DNA of 64,000 nt from NCBI RefSeq assembly GCF_017355835.1, contig NZ_JAFEWF010000001.1, positions 806,001 to 870,000 of the forward strand. The letters run 5' to 3'. The position numbers and the translations under genes were made by a program. The notes beneath the pieces were generated by a model. It was not told the origin of the DNA, searched no databases, and saw only the letters and a list, made by a program, of their open reading frames with translations. Of the stretch, positions 36,673 to 45,851 are shown piece by piece (the stretch's first letter is position 1; each line of letters starts with the position of its first letter). The stretch comes from Desertivirga brevis (GTDB lineage: Bacteria; Bacteroidota; Bacteroidia; Sphingobacteriales; Sphingobacteriaceae).

Positions 36673-39237
36673 TTAGGCTAAGTTCCTACCTGCATTAACA
36701 ATTCCGTAAACTGTGCGGATAACCAATTTGCTTAAAACAGAAGTTTGTTCTTCGGATACTTTACCCTCGTTCAATTGCTGCAAAGCATAATGCTGAATAA
36801 GTACTAATGGAAGGATGATCTTTTCACGTAATGCGATAGAACGTTTCTCCACCGGGTACTGTTCCAATAGCTCCGACGTTCCGGTTAATTCAAGAAGGAG
36901 AGACTTTGTTAAATCATACTCCTCTTTCAACCGGAACCAAAATGCCCCGAAGTCTTTATCTTTAGAAAGATGTGTAGTAATCCTGAAATCAGCCTTACTC
37001 ATAGACATCATACAATTATCCATCATGGTTTTGAATTGTCCTGATGTATTGTAAAGGTTCTTTACTTCATCCCAAACCCCATTCTCTTTAGCTGTTTTCA
37101 AAGCTGTTCCCACTCCGTAGAAACCAGGAATATTCTGCTTTAACTGGCTCCAGGCTGTAACGAAACTAATAGCACGGAGGTCCTCCAGCTTAAGTTCTCC
37201 GCCAGAATTTCTCTTAACCGGCCGGCTACTAATATTGATGTGTGAAAGGTGTTTTAAAGGACTTAGTTTCTCAAGGTATTTCAAGAATAGTGGATCCTCA
37301 CGCAAGGTAACAAATGCATTATGACTGGCAGAGGCCATTGATTGAATCAAATCCTTTTGCTGCTGCGAGAAAGTGTTTTTATCGCTCTTATCCAACGCAT
37401 TAACTAATCCTGCATTGATCATTTGTTCGATGTTGTGATGAGCTGTATCAAATGATCCATACTGACTGCTGATAGTTTGGCCTTGGATTGTCAACTGGAT
37501 GTTATCATTTGCGATTTCCTTACCCATTGTAGCATAGAAACGATGTGTTTTACCACCACCACGAGCCGGAGGTCCACCACGGCCATCAAAGAACGCCAGT
37601 TGAATTCCATATCTTCTTGCCAGTGAAGTAAGTTCCGCTTTTGCTTTGTAGATAGACCAGTTGGCCATTAAGTAGCCTCCGTCTTTTGTGCTATCTGAGA
37701 ATCCAAGCATAATGATCTGCTTATTTCCTCTTTTCAATAAATGTTCTTTATAAAACGGATTGGTGTATAAAGTTTCCATCACCGCTGAAGCGGAAGAAAG
37801 ATCCTGAACCGTCTCGAATAAAGGTACAAAGTCGATATTTAACTCATCCTTTTTCCACCCGCTCCATAAGAAGAGATTTATTAACTGAAGGATATCAGAA
37901 GCTCTCTGACAGTTACTTATGATAAAGCGGTGAGAGGCTTTTTCACCACCTGAATACTGCATGCGTTTCATTAAGCGAATTGTCTGGAAAGTATCCTCTC
38001 CAAGACTATCATAACCCTCAGACGGTACATCCTCTTCGTTAAATGTTATATGTTTAACTTTCTCATCCTCCGAAAGTTCATCATATCCATCAACAACAGG
38101 GTTTTTAAGGAAGGCACGGGCTGCCTGATGAGCTTTACGAAGTACACGGCTATCCTGACGGATGTCCAATGAAGCAAAATAACATCCGAAGATCTTTACT
38201 TTCCGTATAAGGTCATCCACATTATCAACGAATAAATTATCGTGAGCACGTTGAAGAACACCTTTAATCGCCTCAAGATTTTCAATAATTTCCCCTTGCA
38301 GGTCTACGGGATTCTCTACCCTCGTGAAGCTGTTCTGGTAAAACAACTCCTGAAGACGAGCCATAGGAGTCTCTACTCCCCTAAATGTTATTCTACGTTT
38401 AAGGTCGCGAAAATCCCTGTAATAACATCTAAAGATGATCTCTCTTAGCAGTTCTGAAACTTCTTTTGTTATTTGACAGGTCACATTAGGATTTCCATCC
38501 CTGTCGCCTCCTGGCCAGAAGCCTAGCTCAATCAACTGGTTCTGGTTAAATGTAACTCCTTCAACCTCATTTTCAACCTCTTTTTGTAGGGCTGAAATAA
38601 CTTTATAAAATACGTTTTCTAAAAACCAAACTAAGCTTGCCGCTTCATCAACAGGCGTAGGCTTGCTCTTATTAAAAAATGGAGTTTTACCAAGTTGTTG
38701 TAATAGGAGGTTGATAGTATTAATATCGTTAGTCTTTAAAGCTTCGGTTAGATCTGTAATAATAGCTAAAACACGACCTGGGTAAAACTGGGTCGGATGC
38801 GCTGTTAATACCAGCCTTAACGAAAACTCTTCAAGTTTCTTTTTGATTTCAGCCTTCATCTCAGGATTTGAAGCGGCTTGCTGAAGTAGGAAGGCCAGTG
38901 CATTCTCCTCTGCACTATTTGTTTTGCTAAAGGCCGAGTCTTCAATTGCATCAAATAGTACAACCTGTCTTTCAATGTATTGAATAAATCTAAAAAGAAG
39001 GTCTATCCGATCTGAACTTTGTACATATTGCTCATATTGCCCAAAAAAACTTTCAATGATATCTGAAGGGGCAAGATTTTGCTTCACACCTTCCTCGCAA
39101 TGTGAAGTAAAAAATGGAAGTAAAGTTCCTGTGTGCTTTACTCTGTAAAAAGGAAGAGTAAGGAACAAACTGTTATACAGTTCAAACCGTGTTACAACTT
39201 CGCTCGCAAAAAGCGCTTCTTTCTGACTTAATTTCAT
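36673..39237 (-). CDS. ppc: Phosphoenolpyruvate carboxylase
   Basis: 854 aa, full length. It adds bicarbonate to PEP to give oxaloacetate, the main refilling step of the TCA cycle. His147 in LVLTAHPTQ is the catalytic histidine; GFWPGGDRDGNPNVT and GFSDSTKDGGYL are conserved. The glycine loop reads FFDGRGGPPARGGGKT, where many enzymes have FHGRGG-x-x-G-RGGGPT, a lineage form I recall from Bacteroidota. The C-terminus is RNLA, where the classical enzyme ends NTG. Stop codon 3 nt before thuA. Confidence 0.95.
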   Translation of the reverse strand: MKLSQKEALFASEVVTRFELYNSLFLTLPFYRVKHTGTLLPFFTSHCEEGVKQNLAPSDIIESFFGQYEQYVQSSDRIDLLFRFIQYIERQVVLFDAIEDSAFSKTNSAEENALAFLLQQAASNPEMKAEIKKKLEEFSLRLVLTAHPTQFYPGRVLAIITDLTEALKTNDINTINLLLQQLGKTPFFNKSKPTPVDEAASLVWFLENVFYKVISALQKEVENEVEGVTFNQNQLIELGFWPGGDRDGNPNVTCQITKEVSELLREIIFRCYYRDFRDLKRRITFRGVETPMARLQELFYQNSFTRVENPVDLQGEIIENLEAIKGVLQRAHDNLFVDNVDDLIRKVKIFGCYFASLDIRQDSRVLRKAHQAARAFLKNPVVDGYDELSEDEKVKHITFNEEDVPSEGYDSLGEDTFQTIRLMKRMQYSGGEKASHRFIISNCQRASDILQLINLFLWSGWKKDELNIDFVPLFETVQDLSSASAVMETLYTNPFYKEHLLKRGNKQIIMLGFSDSTKDGGYLMANWSIYKAKAELTSLARRYGIQLAFFDGRGGPPARGGGKTHRFYATMGKEIANDNIQLTIQGQTISSQYGSFDTAHHNIEQMINAGLVNALDKSDKNTFSQQQKDLIQSMASASHNAFVTLREDPLFLKYLEKLSPLKHLSHINISSRPVKRNSGGELKLEDLRAISFVTAWSQLKQNIPGFYGVGTALKTAKENGVWDEVKNLYNTSGQFKTMMDNCMMSMSKADFRITTHLSKDKDFGAFWFRLKEEYDLTKSLLLELTGTSELLEQYPVEKRSIALREKIILPLVLIQHYALQQLNEGKVSEEQTSVLSKLVIRTVYGIVNAGRNLA

Positions 39238-39291
39238 TTAGTAATTGATATGAGCTAATAGCTAACAAAAATAAGAGCTTTAACGCGATAC

Positions 39292-39299
39292 CAAAATTA
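39292..39299 (-). promoter_or_regulatory. Putative -7 box for ppc
   Basis: On the minus strand TAATTTTG matches TAnnTTTG; transcription would begin near 39287, about 50 nt before the ppc ATG at 39237. No -33 TTTG at proper spacing. Confidence 0.4.
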
Positions 39300-39395
39300 A
39301 TACGTAGGAAAAAAGCTTATTTTTTTAAACATAAGCGAACACATTTTGATATTTTCTTAATATTTAGACATCTTTTTTGAAAATGCCTTTAGTCA

Positions 39396-39481
39396 AGCCA
39401 CCCTATTACACACCTTAATTTTGAAATTCCTGAAGTACTGTCCATAATTTCAAAATCCTCGGTGAACCTCACAGGGTGGCT
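39396..39481. repeat. Multi-stem inverted repeat / candidate structured element
   Basis: In the 332-nt gap between ppc and the coiled-coil gene. The outer arms AGCCACCCT (39396-39404) and AGGGTGGCT (39473-39481) pair over 9 bp; CACC (39411-39414) can pair with GGTG (39461-39464); the inner arms ATTTTGAAATT (39418-39428) and AATTTCAAAAT (39446-39456) pair over 11 bp, with a 17-nt loop. No T-tract follows on either strand, so it is not a classical terminator. It could be a small RNA, a MITE or a protein-binding cruciform. The rest of the gap shows only the ppc -7 box. Confidence 0.6.
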
Positions 39482-39569
39482 ACGCTACCAAAATATAGCT
39501 TATTAAGGGTATTTCTTTTTTTTGAATAACAGGAGTTCAATGATATTTTAACTCCCAACCCTCTAAATA

Positions 39570-40124
39570 TCAATCTTTCTTAACCGCAACCTCGGCCTTT
39601 GGAACGTCTGCTGTTGTAGCCTTCGAAGCCTCTGCAGACAATTGTTTTGACGCGTCTGATGCTACCGGTTTGTTTTCATTCAATGGAGCCTTTAAAGCGG
39701 CCTTTTCTTTTGATAAATCAATCTCCTTTTGTAATGCTTCATTTTTTGCCAATAAGGTATCTCCTGAAGATTTCAGCTCAATAATAGTAGTATTTAGTTT
39801 TTTGATTTCAGAATTCAGGCTGTCAACAGAGTTTGTTTTAGTAACGAGTTTCAGAGTTAGACTGTCTGATTTCGCTTCTAATCGCTTCACGAGATCTGTG
39901 CTTACCTCCATTGATCCTTCCAACTTTGCAAGCTTTACTTCCAAGGCGTGAATGTTTGCCGTCTTCTTAACGAGATCCTTCTGCAAACTATCAATTTGCA
40001 CAGTCATTTTCTCAATTACTTCTTTCTTGCTTTGGGCATTCGCTGAAACAGCAGTTAATCCCATAATCGAAAACACTAAACTTAATGTTCTTAACCTCTT
40101 CATGATTCTGACTAATGATTTCAT
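39570..40124 (-). CDS. Exported coiled-coil protein
   Basis: 184 aa. A signal peptide (SLVFSIMGLTAVSANAQ) fits either start; an in-frame ATG at 40103 gives a more typical N-terminus MKRLRTLSL. Residues about 35-145 are a continuous coiled coil with repeated L-x-x-x-[LI] heptads and a KTxxxDSL pattern. The last 40 residues are low-complexity, rich in Ala, Lys and Ser. No enzymatic motif. Probably periplasmic; function unknown. Confidence 0.72.
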   Translation of the reverse strand: MKSLVRIMKRLRTLSLVFSIMGLTAVSANAQSKKEVIEKMTVQIDSLQKDLVKKTANIHALEVKLAKLEGSMEVSTDLVKRLEAKSDSLTLKLVTKTNSVDSLNSEIKKLNTTIIELKSSGDTLLAKNEALQKEIDLSKEKAALKAPLNENKPVASDASKQLSAEASKATTADVPKAEVAVKKD

Positions 40125-40212
40125 ATAACTACCGACTTTAAAAAAAATTGTTGTCGTTTTTTTTCAATAGTTAATGTATTACATACAAGACAATCAACCA
40201 CTTAGGTAGAGA

Positions 40213-40228
40213 TGGCATAGAAATTGCC
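40213..40228 (+). promoter_or_regulatory. Sigma-54-type -24/-12 promoter
   Basis: TGGCATAGAAATTGCC: TGGCA, six bases, TTGC, with GG (40214) and GC (40226) exactly 12 nt apart, as required for RpoN. Transcription would start near 40238-40240, about 13-15 nt before the ATG at 40253. The TGGCAC consensus has T in place of the final C. Confidence 0.65.
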
Positions 40229-40252
40229 CCTACAGTACTAAAAACGCGATAT

Positions 40253-40465
40253 ATGGATTTTATAGGACACTTACGTGCGCTGGGAGAGGAAAAATTAAAA
40301 GTAGAGATTGTATATCTTCAACTGAGGATTGAGAAAGCTCTTAAGGCCGAACTCTTTCATAAAGAAAGGTTACTTAATGAAGCAAAAGAATTGCTTGATG
40401 ATATTAGCACTGAATATTTTACTTTTTTAGCAGCAATACAAATGAAGCATCACAGTGCTGCCTAG
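40253..40465 (+). CDS. Small helical protein under a sigma-54-type promoter
   Basis: 70 aa. Almost entirely helical and charged: EEKLKVEIVYLQLRIEKALK followed by FHKERLLNEAKELLDDIS, ending TFLAAIQMKHHSAA. No signal peptide, no Cys, no known family recognised. The -24/-12 site at 40213 is at ideal distance, so expression probably needs RpoN and an enhancer-binding activator. The stop codon lies inside a hairpin (40461-40483). It is the only gene in its direction between the coiled-coil gene and the convergent 115-aa gene. Confidence 0.7.
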   Translation: MDFIGHLRALGEEKLKVEIVYLQLRIEKALKAELFHKERLLNEAKELLDDISTEYFTFLAAIQMKHHSAA

Positions 40466-40487
40466 GAATTCTACTTTCCTAGGTTTA
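40461..40487 (+). terminator. Weak terminator-like hairpin after the 70-aa gene
   Basis: CCTAGGA (40461-40467) pairs with TCCTAGG (40477-40483) around a 9-nt loop, followed by TTTA. It overlaps the stop codon. The T-run is short, so termination strength is uncertain. Confidence 0.45.
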
Positions 40488-40607
40488 CCACTGAAAACCG
40501 GTTCCACTTGGTTAACACTCCCTTAAGAGAGAATTTGGATCGTTGCAACCGAGAGATTTGTTAGTTCACAACCCTAGTAAAGAAAACTATAGGGAGTGGA
40601 AATAAAA

Positions 40608-40636
40608 AAGCCGCAACAGATTTTCCGCTACGGCTT
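40608..40636 (-). terminator. Terminator of the 115-aa gene
   Basis: On the minus strand AAGCCG pairs with CGGCTT, extended inwards by G-U-rich pairs, followed by a TTTTTTATTT tract. It lies 21 nt past the stop at 40658. Confidence 0.75.
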
Positions 40637-40657
40637 GTGGTAAATATAATATTGTAA

Positions 40658-41005
40658 TTAGCGACCAATCTCTAGACCAATTGCTTTTGCAATCATTGCC
40701 ATCTTACTCAGCCAGGTTTTAAGCAGTTGCTCTTTTCCCTTTGGATACTTGATTGTAAACAAATACTCACTCTTATCGCCTTTCAACGGTGTATTAAGAA
40801 AATCAAATGGAAGTGCGTTATCTAAATATTTTCCAAAATTGTGTTCGAGCGCAAGGGATGCTCTTTTTATATCACCAGACTTCCAGTCTTCCTGCTCATA
40901 CATAAGCAACATCTCTTGCTCTTTACATCCATAAACTTCCGAGAATTCTGCTGCTGACAAACCTTGTGCGTGAGCTACTTCTTTAACTATCTTACCAAAA
41001 TGCAT
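40658..41005 (-). CDS. Hypothetical protein, possible DNA-binding N-terminus
   Basis: 115 aa from the ATG at 41005 (a GTG one codon upstream is also open). The first 65 residues (GKIVKEVAHAQGLSAAEFSE, then YGCKEQEMLLMYEQEDWKSG) resemble an XRE-type helix-turn-helix, where a cell-cycle or stress repressor would bind, but the match is weak by eye. The C-terminus (LLKTWLSKMAMIAKAIGLEI) is an amphipathic helix. Family not recognised. Monocistronic. Confidence 0.65.
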   Translation of the reverse strand: MHFGKIVKEVAHAQGLSAAEFSEVYGCKEQEMLLMYEQEDWKSGDIKRASLALEHNFGKYLDNALPFDFLNTPLKGDKSEYLFTIKYPKGKEQLLKTWLSKMAMIAKAIGLEIGR

Positions 41006-41217
41006 CACCTTTTATTTACTTTTTATATCAACGTTTTAAATTAGATATCTTTCACATGTTGATTGAGAGATTGTACGATATTTGGGAGAAATAGTTACAA
41101 TCAATTGAAATTTCAAACCTATCGTTATTCTCCATAAATATAACGGGGATTTCATCTTTTATTTTCCACCCTCATTGCCTTTAGAAAAGCGCTAAAAGCA
41201 TTCACGCCTAAATACAA

Positions 41218-41248
41218 AAAAAGCTGCCCAGAAACTAAGCAGCTTTTT
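41218..41248 (-). terminator. Terminator of proBA
   Basis: AAAAAGCTGC (41218-41227) pairs perfectly with GCAGCTTTTT (41239-41248), a 10-bp stem with an 11-nt loop and T-tract on the minus strand. It lies 21 nt after the proA stop codon. Confidence 0.88.
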
Positions 41249-41269
41249 CTGTATAACAATAGCCAAGTG

Positions 41270-42520
41270 TTAAGCCGGCCTTACCTGCCCGTTTCCTTTA
41301 ACAAGCCATTTATAGCTCGTAAGTTCTTCCAGAGCCATTGGTCCCCTGGCATGAAGTTTTTGTGTACTTATACCTATTTCTGCTCCTAAACCAAACTGTG
41401 CACCATCCGTAAATGCGGTAGAGGCGTTAGCGTAAACTGCAGCCGCGTCAACAGCGATAAGGAACTTTTCGATATTTTGTTCGTCTTCTGAAATGATTGC
41501 CTCACTGTGTTTTGAACTATGGACTGCTATATAATCTAGGGCATCATCGAAGCTTGCAACAGTTTTAATAGCCATTTTGTAGTCTAAAAACTCTGTACCG
41601 AAATGTTCTTCATGTGCATGCTGTAATATCCCCTCTGGATAGCCGCCCTTCAATGCTATAAAGGACTCTTCGTCGGCGAAAATTTCCACATTCGAATCAA
41701 TCAAAGGTTTAACTATTTCAGGAAGGTCAGCAAGACGCTTTTTATTAATCAAAAGGCAATCTAAAGCATTGCAAACACTCACTCTCCGGGTTTTAGAATT
41801 GTTAACAATAACCCTGCCCTTCTCCAGGTCACCGCTTTCGTCAAAATAAACATGTACTATACCTGCCCCAGTTTCAATCACCGGAACTTTCGCATTTTGC
41901 CTCACAAAATTGATTAATTGCTGGCTTCCTCTTGGAATGATCACATCTACATATTCAATGGCATTTAGCAAAGCTTCTGTGGCTTTCCTATCTGATGGCA
42001 ATAGAGTAGCAACGGCTTCATCTATGCCATGCTTCTTAAGGACACTATGAATAACAGAAATAACCGCTTCATTGGAAAAAGACGCGTCGCTCCCACCTTT
42101 AAGTATAGCAACATTCCCCGTTTTTATACATAGAGAGAACACATCCAGGGTTACATTAGGCCGTGCTTCATAAATTACCCCAACCACCCCTAAAGGAACA
42201 CTGACCTTTTTAAGTTGCAAGCCATTTGGAAGCTCCTTTTCAGACAATAATTTATTGAGAGGAGAGTCAAGACCTGCAACATTTTTTATATCGCCGGCAA
42301 TATCCATGATGCGTTTTTCAGTCAGTCTTAGCCTATCGAACTTTGGATCATCCGAACTCATCCGGTCCAGATCCTTCTTGTTCTCCTCTAAAAGATAATG
42401 GGTATTTTCAACTGCAGCTTCTGCAACGTCTAGCAAAATTGAATTTATTTGTTCTGTACTCAATAAAGCTAAAGTTCGGGCAGCTTTTTGAGCACTTTTA
42501 AAAACTTGTTCGAGTTCCAT
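41270..42520 (-). CDS. proA: Gamma-glutamyl phosphate reductase
   Basis: 416 aa from the ATG at 42520 (a TTG three codons upstream is less likely). Reduces gamma-glutamyl phosphate to glutamate semialdehyde in proline synthesis. The NADPH and substrate blocks [20 protein letters not shown] and [11 protein letters not shown] are intact; the active Cys lies in [27 protein letters not shown] near the end is the family signature. One nucleotide separates it from the proB stop, so the pair is translationally coupled. Confidence 0.95.
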   Translation of the reverse strand: MELEQVFKSAQKAARTLALLSTEQINSILLDVAEAAVENTHYLLEENKKDLDRMSSDDPKFDRLRLTEKRIMDIAGDIKNVAGLDSPLNKLLSEKELPNGLQLKKVSVPLGVVGVIYEARPNVTLDVFSLCIKTGNVAILKGGSDASFSNEAVISVIHSVLKKHGIDEAVATLLPSDRKATEALLNAIEYVDVIIPRGSQQLINFVRQNAKVPVIETGAGIVHVYFDESGDLEKGRVIVNNSKTRRVSVCNALDCLLINKKRLADLPEIVKPLIDSNVEIFADEESFIALKGGYPEGILQHAHEEHFGTEFLDYKMAIKTVASFDDALDYIAVHSSKHSEAIISEDEQNIEKFLIAVDAAAVYANASTAFTDGAQFGLGAEIGISTQKLHARGPMALEELTSYKWLVKGNGQVRPA

Positions 42521-42521
42521 T

Positions 42522-43610
42522 TTAAGCAATTTCAGGATTTAAAAATAAATAGTCGTAATGAACGATCGGCTTTTGTTTCTTTTGACCGAGGCGCTCCAGG
42601 GCTTTTTCCGAACTATATTCGGCAATACCTAACCCTACCAGTTTGTCGTTTTCATCCACCAGTTTGATCACATCTCCCTTTTGGAAATCTTGTAATACCT
42701 GTACTACCCCTACGGGCAGAAGACTGGTAGCTTTAGACGAGGCCAAAGCCAGCTTAGCTCCTTCATTTATTTTAACTATCCCTTTTGCGTAGTTCTCAGA
42801 GTGTGCAATCCAACGCTTTTTATTAGATGCATTTTTTTGAGGCACAAAGCGAGTATTGATCACTTCTTTTTTCAGCAGTTTAAGGAGGACGTCTTCTGTT
42901 TTCCCATTAGCAATATGCACAGCGATACCTAAACGAGCCACCTTTTGTGCCATATGAGATTTTGTCATCATTCCCCCTCTTCCAAACTGAGACTTCTGGG
43001 TGGTAATAAAAGATGAAAATCCGGTAACAGAATCACCTATTTCTTCTATAACTTTCGACGAGCTGTCCTTTGGATCTCCGTTATAAATTCCATTAACATT
43101 AGAAAGTATTATAAGGGCATCAGCGTTAAGCATTGAAGCAATAAGTCCGGCAAGCTCGTCATTATCAGTAAACATAAGTTCGGTTACCGAAATAACGTCA
43201 TTCTCATTCACTATTGGAATAACATTGTTTTGAAAAAGGATACTGAAACAGTTTTTCATGTTTAGATAATGCAGCCTGTCTCTGAAATCCTCTTTAGTTA
43301 CCAATACCTGGGCGCAAACCAAGCCATGCTTGTCGAAAAGTTCCGAGTATGTGTTGATAAGCCTAACCTGCCCTATTGCTGCAAACAATTGCCGCGTGGC
43401 AACGGCGTCAAATCTGTTGGGAACAGTAAGCACACTCCGTCCTGATGCTACAGCTCCGGAAGAAACCACGATCACCTCTTTCCCTTGCTTTTTAATAGCA
43501 GAAATTTGATCAACCAGATGGGCTATTCTACCCAGATCAGGAAGTCCGTTGTCCTGCGTTAAAACATTGGAACCTATTTTTATAACTATTCTTTTATAAG
43601 ATAAGGACAT
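42522..43610 (-). CDS. proB: Glutamate 5-kinase
   Basis: 362 aa from the ATG at 43610; the longer frame upstream (77 codons) is hydrophobic and unlike the family. The first enzyme of proline synthesis. The amino-acid kinase domain opens [18 protein letters not shown], then [22 protein letters not shown] and [13 protein letters not shown]; a C-terminal PUA domain ([20 protein letters not shown]) follows, as in E. coli. The -7 box TACTTTTG ends 8 nt before the ATG, so the mRNA may have almost no leader. Confidence 0.95.
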   Translation of the reverse strand: MSLSYKRIVIKIGSNVLTQDNGLPDLGRIAHLVDQISAIKKQGKEVIVVSSGAVASGRSVLTVPNRFDAVATRQLFAAIGQVRLINTYSELFDKHGLVCAQVLVTKEDFRDRLHYLNMKNCFSILFQNNVIPIVNENDVISVTELMFTDNDELAGLIASMLNADALIILSNVNGIYNGDPKDSSSKVIEEIGDSVTGFSSFITTQKSQFGRGGMMTKSHMAQKVARLGIAVHIANGKTEDVLLKLLKKEVINTRFVPQKNASNKKRWIAHSENYAKGIVKINEGAKLALASSKATSLLPVGVVQVLQDFQKGDVIKLVDENDKLVGLGIAEYSSEKALERLGQKKQKPIVHYDYLFLNPEIA

Positions 43611-43618
43611 AAAGTGGC

Positions 43619-43626
43619 CAAAAGTA
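43619..43626 (-). promoter_or_regulatory. Putative -7 box for proBA
   Basis: On the minus strand TACTTTTG matches TAnnTTTG; the predicted start of transcription (about 43611-43614) lies only a few bases before the proB ATG at 43610. It also supports that ATG over longer alternatives. No -33 TTTG at proper spacing. Confidence 0.45.
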
Positions 43627-43722
43627 CTAAAAATGAAGATTATGAAGATATAATCCCTGTCATTTTCAATCAGGCTTTTATTGATCTGGAACAGTTCTTG
43701 AAACCTCTCAAATAAAGCAGTT

Positions 43723-43938
43723 ATGAAAAAAGGAGAAAAAGTACACTGGAAATATGGTAAGGGAGAAGCGGAAGGCCAGATAAAAGAGAAATTCGAGAAG
43801 CCGACCGAGAAGGTGATCAAAGGTTCGACGGTTAAACGCAATGCAAGTAAAGAAGAACCTGCCTATCTGATCGAACAAAAAAATGGAAATGAAATTTTGA
43901 AATCTGAGAGCGAATTGAAAAAAGGACCAAAAAGTTGA
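43723..43938 (+). CDS. DUF2945 (hypervirulence-associated, Tudor-like) protein
   Basis: 71 aa. It opens MKKGEKVHWKYGKGEAEGQI, carries KVIKGSTVKRNASKEEPAYL and ends in a Lys-rich tail, matching DUF2945/HVA1, a small SH3/Tudor-like fold of unknown role. It is highly charged and soluble. Divergent from proB and 31 nt upstream of the GNAT gene, with which it may be co-transcribed. Confidence 0.85.
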   Translation: MKKGEKVHWKYGKGEAEGQIKEKFEKPTEKVIKGSTVKRNASKEEPAYLIEQKNGNEILKSESELKKGPKS

Positions 43939-43969
43939 ATTTAAAATAATAATTGTAACACCTATTCGT

Positions 43970-44608
43970 ATGTCTTCGCATTTTGAAATACTGGATTATC
44001 AAAATTTGAGGGAAGATCATGATTGGTGGATGATCTATTACTATTCCTTTGCTGCTGAAGAGAGAGAAAGTGAGTTGGTTATATTAAAGTCCGTGGCTAC
44101 AGGAACGGGAATGGCATTTGCAGCAAAAGACGGAAATTTAACCAAGGGAATTGCAACTGTTCATCTTTTAAAGGAGATTGGAACTATTTTCCTGGTTTAC
44201 CTAGCTATATTACCTTCGGAAAGAGGAAAAGGTATTGGAAGTAGATTCTTCCGCTTTATAGAAAAAAGCGCGACAAAAAAGCTGGAAAATCTTGGATTAG
44301 AACCTTTGGGCATGGTATGGGAGGTTCAGAAATCAGAATTTGCTTTAGATAATCATAGTAATGAGAGTGATTTACGGAGAGCTTTTTTTGAAAAAAATGG
44401 TGGTTCACTACTTTCTAGCAGATATGTTCAACCACCAGTAGACGGGATAAGTTTTGTTGAGATGGATCTAATGGTCAAGCCCAAGGGTTTGATTCATCCC
44501 CATCCGAACGCTCTTGTTGAAGCAATGTATTATGACAAATACCATGGGGTGAACGAAATAGACAAGGAAACCCTTGACCGTCTCCTTCGGTCAATAATGA
44601 ACGACTAA
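43970..44608 (+). CDS. GNAT-family N-acetyltransferase
   Basis: 212 aa. The acetyl-CoA loop LAILPSERGKGIGSRFFRFI (R-x-x-G-x-G type) sits near residue 85 after the strand IFLVY; the rest is less conserved, with an insert of unknown role at about 105-150. Substrate unknown. It ends 22 nt before a strong bidirectional terminator. Confidence 0.85.
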   Translation: MSSHFEILDYQNLREDHDWWMIYYYSFAAEERESELVILKSVATGTGMAFAAKDGNLTKGIATVHLLKEIGTIFLVYLAILPSERGKGIGSRFFRFIEKSATKKLENLGLEPLGMVWEVQKSEFALDNHSNESDLRRAFFEKNGGSLLSSRYVQPPVDGISFVEMDLMVKPKGLIHPHPNALVEAMYYDKYHGVNEIDKETLDRLLRSIMND

Positions 44609-44630
44609 TCACAAAAAAACGTTCAAAGAA

Positions 44631-44664
44631 AAAGGGCTGCCATTGTACTAAACGGCAGCCCTTT
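44631..44664. terminator. Bidirectional terminator (GNAT gene and TPR gene)
   Basis: AAAGGGCTGCC (44631-44641) pairs perfectly with GGCAGCCCTTT (44654-44664), an 11-bp stem with a 12-nt loop, A-run on the left and T-run on the right. Confidence 0.9.
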
Positions 44665-44684
44665 TTTATCTTGTAATGTCAGAA

Positions 44685-45845
44685 TTACTTCAAGGCTTTA
44701 ATTTTAGCATCGATCTCAGCCACTTTTGCTGTGTTGTTTTTGATACTGTAATACGTTCTTAAATTTCTTAGAGCTAATTCCGAATTTGGGTTCAACTGAG
44801 CCGATTTTTCCAAATAAGGAAGAGCTCTGTCAAATTCAGCAGCAGACTGTTTTTTCAAAGCATTGTATTCTGTTACCTTGCTAGTAGGAAGCTTGTTAGC
44901 CTTGTTATAAATATCAATACCATTGTTCATGATTAAACCACCAAGGTTAACATAAGCATCAGCATAATTAGGATCAACAGCTATAGCTTTTTTGTATGCC
45001 TCTTCTGCCTTTTTCGTATCACCCGCAGATGCATAAGCAATACCTAAATAGAAAGGATAAAGTCTGTTTGTTGGATTCTTTTCTACCTGCGAGGAGATCT
45101 TGTCGATAACTTGTTTTTGTTTGCCACTCATCAAATTGAACTCAATTTCTCTGGTAGCAAGATCTGTACTATTTGGAAATTTAGATGCCCCTTCTGATAA
45201 GATCCTAATAGCTGAAGCAGTATCCTTCTGAGCAGCATACATAATTGACAAGTTAGAATAGATACTTTCTAACTGTGAATAGTTCGTTTTCAGAAGTTCA
45301 TTATAACGCTCAATAGCTTTAGGATAATCTTTGCTGTACATAGCAGCCAAACCAGAAGCATAGTTTGCTGTAGTGTCACCAGGATTATAAACTAAAGCTT
45401 TATTAAACTCATTATATGCATTAGCATAATCTTTGTTGTCGAAATGGCCTTTACCTTTTTGTACCTGATAGTAGTATAGTAATGTATTGGCGTTCTTTAA
45501 TTTATCTTTATTCTCACCTTTAACGTCAAGGGCTGTAGCTTTTTTAATCGCCTCTGCCGCCTGATTCGCCAAGTCGTCTGTCTTCTTATCGTAAGCCAAT
45601 TCAGAGTAAATTAATGCTTTGTAAGTCCATGCATTTACATCCTCTTTAGTTTTCTCATGAACAACAGCCTTATCGATAGCCTCCTGCGCAGCTTTCATTG
45701 CAGGCTCAGCTAGTTTCGGCTGAGCTTTCATTGCAGTATACTTATCGTATTCTTCTTTGGCTGTAGCGATAGCCGATTTCTGTGCAGATGCAGTAATTGA
45801 GATACATGATACTGCTAAAGCCAAAATCAATGACTTTTTTTTCAT
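44685..45845 (-). CDS. Exported TPR-repeat protein
   Basis: 386 aa with a signal peptide (MKKKSLILALAVSCISITASAQ). Residues about 120-300 carry tetratricopeptide repeats, for example DYANAYNEFNKALVYNPGDT and AEEAYKKAIAVDPNYADAYV. The last repeats are followed by a stretch rich in Asn, Lys and Leu (YLEKSAQLNPNSELALRNLR). TPRs form scaffolds for protein-protein contact, here in the periplasm. The start is 6 nt from the next TPR gene, and both lie downstream of gyrA. Confidence 0.87.
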   Translation of the reverse strand: MKKKSLILALAVSCISITASAQKSAIATAKEEYDKYTAMKAQPKLAEPAMKAAQEAIDKAVVHEKTKEDVNAWTYKALIYSELAYDKKTDDLANQAAEAIKKATALDVKGENKDKLKNANTLLYYYQVQKGKGHFDNKDYANAYNEFNKALVYNPGDTTANYASGLAAMYSKDYPKAIERYNELLKTNYSQLESIYSNLSIMYAAQKDTASAIRILSEGASKFPNSTDLATREIEFNLMSGKQKQVIDKISSQVEKNPTNRLYPFYLGIAYASAGDTKKAEEAYKKAIAVDPNYADAYVNLGGLIMNNGIDIYNKANKLPTSKVTEYNALKKQSAAEFDRALPYLEKSAQLNPNSELALRNLRTYYSIKNNTAKVAEIDAKIKALK

Positions 45846-45851
45846 ACGTTC

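Noticed and set aside
43611..43841. 77-codon N-terminal extension of proB
   Set aside because: Hydrophobic and unlike glutamate 5-kinases; it spans the -7 box and overlaps the divergent DUF2945 gene.
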